DNA of 64,000 nucleotides from NCBI GenBank assembly GCA_910589415.1, contig OU342637.1, positions 28,240,162 through 28,304,161 on the forward strand, in the 5' to 3' direction. Below are positions 46,701-55,700 of the stretch, piece after piece; the first letter of the stretch is position 1, and each line of letters starts with the position of its first letter. The notes beneath the pieces were generated by a model. The model did no database searches. It was given only the letters and a program-made list of their open reading frames with translations, and had not been told where the DNA came from. Made by a program: the position numbers and the translations under genes. Source of the stretch: Malachius bipustulatus (Eukaryota > Arthropoda > Insecta > Coleoptera > Melyridae).

Positions 46701-49700
46701 TTTTCCTAGCATATCTGGATTTATTGGCATTATTCGCGCGAACTACGACTCTTATACCAACTGGCAAGCTCTAGTGTATGCCACATTCTTTACCCCGCAC
46801 CGTCTCAGATCGTTCCAAGGTAGGGAAATGACTTGAAGTAAACAAATCATTCTATAATTTTCCTTTCTATTTCGAAACTAAATTTAGAAAATAAAATTTA
46901 AAAAGAAGGATTTAAATTGATAATTAATGGGGAAACGAACGTTACAATGGCTGCATAAATACGAAAAGTACAAAATGCCGAAATGGCAACGTTTTGGATC
47001 TAAGTAGGATCAAGACAATATAAAGGGCAGCAAATCTTGAATCGTGCTTGTGGCGGATTATGCGATCAAGTAAAGTCAATGAAGTATCAATTGAGAAAAT
47101 CCGATTGGTTGCAGTCAGGCTGCACGATACCTCTTAGCGAGGCCATCACAAAAACCTACCGTAGATTATGAACCACCAAACACAACTACGGATAAAAAGG
47201 AACTTTTCTGGATGTAAAAGCAAAGATGGTCAACAAAGGTTGTATAACTATAAGTGTAAATATGAACGAACTTCAATTTTTCCAGCACAATAATTGAGTT
47301 ATGGGGTTGTGATTATGAGAAAATTCTTGTGGGTAGAGCTAAATAAATTTTAGCAAAAACAAAGAATCAAAGCATCTGACGCTTGAATAATTCTAAAACA
47401 CGTCCCGTTTACGTTATTCACTGACAGTAATCTCGTTATTAAGATAAATATAATTTTCGCGAACCAATGTTTGTACAACACTGAACCCAGATCGAATAAT
47501 CCAATACAGGTTACAGACAGTTATATTCAATTTAATAATTTCTATGAAACCACAGACTGTAAAATATCCCCCACTCACTAGTCACTACAACCCCGCTGCA
47601 ATATTCAGATTCTAAATCAAGCCCTAAAATTTTCCGCGGCATTTGTTCAAGCTGAGTTTAATTTCAGAGCACGATTCATAAGTGAAAAGTCTGGAGATAT
47701 CTCCAACGTAGCTTTGATCTCATAAAGTTTTGAATGGTCCTTTGTGAAATAAATAATTCGCTCGCCAAAATTTACTCCCCTTGATATGACGCGTTAATTT
47801 CCACTCCCGACAGACGTCTACTCGAACATTTTAAGGAGGCACTACAAATTTCTTAATATCAAGGAATCAACATAATATGAACTCCTTAAGTGAAAGCGGG
47901 ACCAGTAAACGCTGTCCCAAAGGTCGAATTCCTTCCTATACGTTAACGTCTTATATTGCTATCGGGAAAAGTCAATAAAGCAAGCAAATACAGACAGTTT
48001 ATCTGCAGAAGTCGACGGCAAAGGACATGTCAAATGAAGTCTGGAGTAAGTTAAGCAGTATCGTCTCCCAGAATTGCGTTATTTCTCGAAGGTGTCTAGA
48101 TTCGAGAATATCGACCAGGCTTTAATGTCACATGTATCATCAAATAAGATTTACTTTCGCCTCAGACATCATCAATTAATGATAACGCCTTCTGAATTTT
48201 AATTACAAAGTCATTGTTGAAACTATATTGTTAAGGAACCCCAGACCGCTCCTCCAAAACCGTTCAGTGAAAACTCCTTATTGTCTATAAAATATGAAGA
48301 CTTATTCGTAATATCACATTCAAATTTGCTGCTATAATATTATTTGTCTGCAGGCGTTCATTAACAGAGGAACAGTATTTGTTTTAATAAAATAAACAAT
48401 TCTCTTGTAGTTATATCTTACCCTGAATTTAACAAGAATGTTCTGTTGTTGTGTGTTCTCCACGCTGCTTTATAAAGCTGTCGCCTGGAATACTAAACAG
48501 TTACAGACCCAGAAAGGTGAAGCCTTTGAGATGTGTTGTTACAGACGGATATTCAAGATATCGCAGACAGAACTGACAGAGTAACAAACGTCACTGGTCT
48601 TTACATGCAACGTGCAACATGCAAGTAGGTATGCATTTCTAACAAAAACGTGCCGAGGAGCCTGTCCCGGGTGATAAATTTCGCTAAATGTAGTTGGTGT
48701 TTGACTGCTTCCAGGTCACGTAAATTATTAGAGAACAGCGAGGAGGACAGCTGGTTAAAATTTCATTCAAATCTACGATATGAGTGAACCTTAAGAAGAA
48801 GACATTCATATTGTCTAGACTGGCTTTGACTGGCCTGTCAATATTCTTCGGGACTAGCTGAAAAGTTATGTTGTTTCTTACTTTATGGTTCTTATATACA
48901 AAATTTAAGATCGACGTTATTTTGGTATTGAACCGCTCGCTACATCAACCACGCACTATTGGAAGGTCAGACGCTGGGCTAGATAAACATATTTGACAAA
49001 AAAAATCCTGACGAATTTTTTGAACTAGTCGGTGGAGAATTAGGCTCAACATTGACAAAGTATAGCTTTCTTTTTCTTTTTCTTTTTCTTTAATTTTTTT
49101 TTCTGAGCCTAATATATGGGTGCAGAGGTCGGGAGGACGACAATGGGCATAGCGCGTTTAGGGGTCCATCAAGATGACTTTGACGATAGACGGAGGAAAA
49201 GGAAATGGAACAAAAAACAAACAAATAAACAAACAATAAAGAAATGTTGGATTATCTTATGGCTCAGTTCGTAAAGTAATGGAGATGCACAAATTCCATC
49301 CCTGCAAGCTTCAAGTTCACCAGAAGTTTATGGAAGATGATACTGAGAGGAGACCTCAATTTTGCGAATCCCAAATATTTGTTTTAGTGGTAAGAGCTTT
49401 TTTTCCTTGAATGGGTAAGTTATTCGACATATTTGTCCATATTGAAATGATATGAATGCGGATTTGGGATTGATACGGATTTTGGGAAGGACATACCCAT
49501 TGGCCACGAAAACGCAAAATTTGCTTGAAAATTTGACCAACCATCAAAAGAAGCTTTGGAGGATCAGATTAACCGGAATGGGCATCCAATCTTGGATGAG
49601 TATTTATTACATTTCTAACAGGACGGTGTCCCTCCGCATTATTTCGTCAGTTCGTCAGTTTCTTGATAACAATTTTCCTGGTAGATGGATTGCCAGAAGA

Positions 49701-52700
49701 CGTGCCATCGAGTGACCAGCGAGATCTCCTGACCTTACACTTCTTGACTTCTTCCTCTGGGGATACAGCAACAGTAGTTTATGCGACGCCTGGTAGAAGA
49801 TCTTCAAGAACTACGTCTAAGAATCACAGAAGCTTATCGCAGAATTCCACAACCGATGTTTGAAAATGTGCGAAGAGAGTTTGAAGATCCATTTTATTAT
49901 TGCATGCAGAATAACATTGAAATCTTGAGGTGAGAGTTTGGACATCGGGAAGAATACATCATTCATTCATTCAGTCTCGAATTAAACAGTTGTGTTTGTT
50001 TTATGCTCTGTATGGATTGTGTTTTTTGCTGATTTAATGTGTTTTTTAAATTTTAAACTGAGTTGTGGTTGTGATCTGGGCATTGATCTACAATAGTTTG
50101 CGATTGATTGCTTCCTTTAAGTGTCTAGCAGCTGTTTTTAGACTGTTTTTCCTGAAAGTGGTTAATAGTAGTTTATAGGAATCCGGCGGTTATCTTTGCC
50201 TTGTTATCATGCCTGATAGCTGTGGATCGTGTACGTCAATAATATCAAGAAGTAATCCAGGTATTAAATGTGGAGGTAGATGCGGTCGTATTTTTCATGC
50301 AAAGTGTGCGGGCCTTAAGCCGGAGATTGTTGCCGGTATCGTATCAGCGGCTGCCAGCGGAGTAGTATGGCAATGCAAAGAATGCAGGTCTGTGAAGTCA
50401 CCGAGGCGATCTTCGGCGGACAGTGTCCCTTGCTCGGGATCAACGTTGTTGTCATCCTCATCTATTAATAATGAACTGATAGAACGTATGGAGCGGATGC
50501 AGCGTGGAATTGATGAGTCTTTGAATTTTTATGGAGATAAAATCGACGATTTCGCGGGGAAGATGAGGGAATTTGCCGATGCGGTAAAGACTGTAGCTGC
50601 CCTAAAAGGTGAAATTACGACAATTAAAAAAGAATGTGCTGAGCTTCGTACGCAAGTCGAATACTTGCAGCAGCAGTCCCGTGCTAATAACATCGAGATT
50701 GTTGGCTTCCCTGAATCCAGGAGCGAAAATGTTGTGGCAGTTGTAAAGTCGATAGCTACGGCATTGGATGTGGACCTTCACGATGATGATATCGACTCGT
50801 GTCACAGAGTTGCGACTTTCAGGGAATCCCCTGCGACGTCAGATGGAATGCCCAATAGGAAAGTTAACAGGAACATCATTGTTAGGCTTACAACGAAGGC
50901 CAAGAGAGATAAAATGATCGGGGCTGCCAAAAAGAAAAAAGATTTGAATACATCAATGTTACAATTTGAGGGTTCTCCAAAGCGTGTCTTCATCAACGAA
51001 CATCTTTCACCCTACTACAAGATTTTGTTCAGGCAGTCAAGACAGTTTTGTAAGGATCGAAATTTCAAATATTGTTGGGTGTCCAATTGCCGGATTTTGA
51101 TCAAGAGAAATGATGCGGCTAGGACCATTGCAGTTACCAGTGAGGAGATTCTGCTGAAGCTTTCCTCTTCGTTATCTTCTTAAGGGTTGATTAAATTCTA
51201 ATACGAGTTGTACCATTTGTGGAAAGTTGTGGCTGACTTCGGAGACCTAAGCTTCTATTTTCAAAATGTTCGAGGTCTTCGGAGTAAGACTGGTGATTTT
51301 TACAGGGAAGTTTGTGCCGCTGAATATGATGTGGTATGTCTTGTTGAGACCTGGTTGCAGGATGGAATTGGTGATGATGAGTTGTTTCCGGCCAATTATA
51401 ATGTGTTTAGAATTGATCGCGATCGAGTTTTGACCGGGAAGAGTGATGGTGGTGGTGTGCTTATCGCGGTTAGGGACTCATTAAGTGCCTCTATAGAAAA
51501 ATGGTCTTGTGCAGGGATTGTTGAGGAGGTGTGGGTGGCAGTCGGCGATGGGGTAAGCTCTAAACTTTTAATCTGTTGTGTGTATGTACCCCCATATGCA
51601 ACTGACAATTGTCTGAGTGAGCATTTATCTAAACTTGAACAAGTTATTTTGAATAATAAAAATCAGTGTGTCATAGTTGGGGATTATAATCTGAGTACCA
51701 TAAATTGGGAGTATTCTGCTCCAGACGTGGGCTGCCTACCTATGTTTCCTTCTAACTTGATGAATGATACTTTTATAAATACATTCTCAATTCTTGACCT
51801 TCATCAGTTTAACCTAATTAAAAATGTACGTGGTAGGGTGCTAGATTTAGTAATGTCGCCTACGCTCGGTATGAGGGTCACTCATTGTGATGCGCCTATG
51901 GTGAGCGAGGATGGGCATCATATGGCCCTGGATATTTGTGTAAAGGTTTCGATCACTAAGTGTTTAAACAATAGGCCATTTAAAAGATTCAACTTTAAGA
52001 AAGGAGATTATTACCAGATAAATCAAAAATTGAGCTCCTACGATTGGCGATCACTTTTTTTGGATAAAAATGTGAATGAATGTGTGAATTTGTTGTATAT
52101 TGTATTAAACGAATTAATTGATGAGCACATCCCTAGTGTTGTTTGTAATCGAGGCAAGTTCCCTAGATGGTTCTCGGCTGGCACGATTAAGTTGATTAGG
52201 GAAAAGAATAAGATTCATAGGAAATGGAAGAAGTTTAGAAGGGAGATGGATTATTCTGACTTCTCGCAGCTGCGTAGGAGGGTAAAAGCCTCCCTCAAGG
52301 GTGATTATAGGGCATACATTTGCGCCTCGGAGGACGGACTTAGGGACAACGTTAAAAGGTTTTGGTCCTTTATATCTGGCAGACGGCGGTCAACAAAATA
52401 TCCCTCAACTATGCACTATAACGGCGAGGTGGCTAGCGACGGTCCGGCTATTAGTGGTATTTTTTCCAAATATTTTAGTTCTGTCTATGAAAGAGCGGAT
52501 CTACCGGTTTTGATTAGCAAGTCACAATCTCTGTCAAGTATCGTTTTGCCGTCTGTGGAGAGAGGTTGGGTTGAGGCCGCCATTGGGAAACTCGATATGA
52601 GCAAGGGCCCTGGCCCTGACGGGATCCCTGCGTTTTTCATCAGATCTTGTGCGAATTCGATCATCACCCCTTTGCTGCTGCTCTATAATGTCGCTTTAAA

Positions 52701-55700
52701 GCAGGGTGTTTTCCCTTTAAAATGGAAGATCGCTCAGGTTGTCCCGGTGTTCAAATCTGGAGATAAAAGTGATGTTCAAAATTATCGCCCAATTTCTCTC
52801 TTGTCTCATTTTGGAAAAATATTTGAGAGTATTCTAACTATGGTTCTGTTCTTTGATGTAAAAAATATTATTTCAAGGGATCAACATGGCTTCTTTCCCG
52901 GTAGATCAATTGTTACCAACATTATGCCATTCGTGCAGAGCACCTACGACACAATGGAACGGGGTGGATCCGTGTGTGCGGTATATACGGATTTTTCAAA
53001 AGCGTTCGATAGGGTTCACCATTTGACCCTTTTAACTAAGCTTGAAACCCTTGGAGTACATGGTAATCTTTTGACATTACTTGCATCGTACTTAAGTGGA
53101 AGGGAACAGTTTGTTGAATTGAATTGTGCTCGATCCCCTACCGTGGCTGTGACGTCAGGGGTCCCCCAGGGTTCTCATCTCGGTCCCCTTCTGTTCTCTC
53201 TGTACATAAATGACATCGAACAGTGCTTCAAATCAGCTAATTTCAAGCTTTATGCTGATGATATGAAAATATATATGGAGGTGTCGGACGAGACTCACTT
53301 TAGACTTTTTCAGAGCGACCTTGAACGATTGGATGCCTATTGCTGTGTGAACAGACTTAAACTTAATCCTCTGAAATGCAAGCAAATAACCTTCTCACGT
53401 AAGAGGGACCCACCTTGTCATAATTTGTCTCTTTCTGGACACAATCTGTCTATTGCAAATGAGGTGAGAGATCTGGGTGTGCTACTTGACTCTAGACTTA
53501 CGTTTGAGTCTCATATTTGTGGTGTGGTTCGGGAAGCCTATAAAATGTTAGGTTTTGTGTTGAGGTCGACGAGAGAGTTCAGGAGATCAGAATCGGTTAT
53601 TGCAGTGTACTTCTCGGTAGTGAGATCTCGTTTGGAGTACGCCTCGGCGGTCTGGAGTCCAATGTATGATAGATACGTACAGCAGATGGAGAGGGTTCAG
53701 AGAAAACTGATTAGAAACCTGAATTTTAGGTACCATAAAAACAGAGGCTCCTTTTCCTATGATCAGAACTTATCTTTTTACAGAGTAGATTCGTTGTCCT
53801 TGAGGCGGTCCTTAAGTGGCGTTTGCTTCATTTATAAATTAATATATAGTATGGTGGACTGTGAAGAGTGCTTGAGCTTTTTAAATTTTAATTGTTCTCC
53901 ATATTCCTTACGTCGGAGACACATGCTGTATGCTGATCTGACATCTTGTAGTACAAATTTTTATTTGAACTCACCTTTGATAAGATGTGTCAGGCATTTC
54001 AATGAGGTTGAACTGGCTTCTGCCGGGTCTGCTTCTTCTTCTTCTTTTCTGTCATTTAAAAGAAAGGCCGCACATTTTTTGAGGCTTTGTACGTGACCGA
54101 GAATTCGTTCGGGAACTTGCTTCCTCTTTTTGGTTTTTAGCTTCCTTGTTGTTTATTATTTATTATTTGTTTAGTTTAGTTTAGCTTACGTTATTTTATG
54201 CTTGTTATTATATACAAGCATTTCTGTTGTTTTGAGACTGATGTTTTTGTATTGTTGTAATGTTAAGTTGTGTCATCCTATATTGGGTCATTATTGTGAT
54301 CTGTTGGATGACCTTACTCTATAAATAAAATAAAAAAAAATAAATACGCCCTTTCAATTGGTTGGAATTAAGCAGTAAAATGTCATATTTTTAAATCCTG
54401 AAATTATTGAATAAAAAACAGAAAAACTTGCTTGTTTAGAGAGTTGAAAGACCTTCAAAATTATGTGTCACGTGACCAATGTCCCTGATCAAAATATCGA
54501 AGGGGTTACTGTGTAGAAGAATTAATTATCAATTTTTATTTTTCAGACTTTTTTTTTACTTTCAGACTTGCTGAAGAAGAGAATAAAGAAACAGGATAGT
54601 TAATCTAAGGAAGTCGCATTCGTTTTTTTTTGTCGTTGTTCATTGTATTGGCTTTAGAAGCACCCAAGAGTTTTCACTTACTTCACTTGAAAGTCCACGT
54701 TTCTATGACTCCTTGAACTTCAATTTGGGTAAAACATATTTTTTTGAATTTGATTTCCACTAAGAGAACTCCAACTATAGGTAGCTATTTGAAGGAAGGC
54801 AGCTAAAGGTTGAAGTTTCCATTCAAACACTCTTTGTACAGGTAATTGGATGACTTTGACTAAATCCCGTTTGATTCGTTTAAAGAGTTGGAAAACAGGG
54901 CGAACGGCGAAGAAATAAGGGTGAATATCTTGCTCTGCTTCGATTATAATGTCGAAACTCTGATTTCCGGTCCGGAGTTGGACTTTGTTATTCAAATTCC
55001 GTCCTCTTTACTGCCTCGGATCAAGGACGTCGAAGATATTCTGGATCTGGTTAGGTAAACGCTTGACAAAAATATTGAAAAGTTTCCGGAGATTTTATAA
55101 TATTTATCGAGTTTTCTTTATGTGAAAAGGCATCCATATTTCAAAATTAATTTAAACACACATAAATTATTTGATTTAGCCGTCGATATCGACCTACGTT
55201 TTTTGAATGGAAATCCCTGTCCAAAATAAATCGTGTCCCAATCAGATATCTTTTAGACGTCTTTCTTGTCCTGAATATTAACTCGCTTTCCCTTGCTTGA
55301 AACAGGGGAATTATAACGCTCCCGGTGCTTTATCGAGATAGCAAGACTGGATAAATCATCTCGATTTTTCATTAGTAAGTTTTTTCCGCGGGACAACTTT
55401 TAATGTTGGTGATAAATTCGAAACTCGGGAATTAAATGGTGTCCCTTATTTAAATTCGGAAATTGAATGAGAGCCTTTATTTGAATAAGTTCGAGCCGCA
55501 TTTTTCAACTGAAAGAGACAATACGGGATGATGGCTCTTCGTTCGGGATGGCTCATTTAAATTTTAAAACGTAACGGTGACTTAGTCACGTAATGGATAA
55601 GCCACACGCCTTGCTATTATTATTGCACGTGTATACATACATTTTCCAATTTCGTTACAGGCAATAATAATTAAAGGGAACGGTTATTCTGCAATCTAAA

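Larger units (their letters stand above)
49940..54345 (+). mobile_element. CR1/Jockey-group non-LTR retrotransposon
   Basis: A 5' region of about 270 bp (start uncertain), ORF1 (50209-51183), ORF2 (to 54096) and a 3' UTR ending in an ataaataaaataaaaaaaaat tail. I found no target-site duplication. No RNase H is present, unlike the element at 37302. A PHD-type ORF1 plus coiled coil is frequent in CR1-like insect LINEs. Both ORFs lack internal stops, so the copy is fairly young, apart from the ORF2 start question noted in its entry. Confidence 0.85.
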
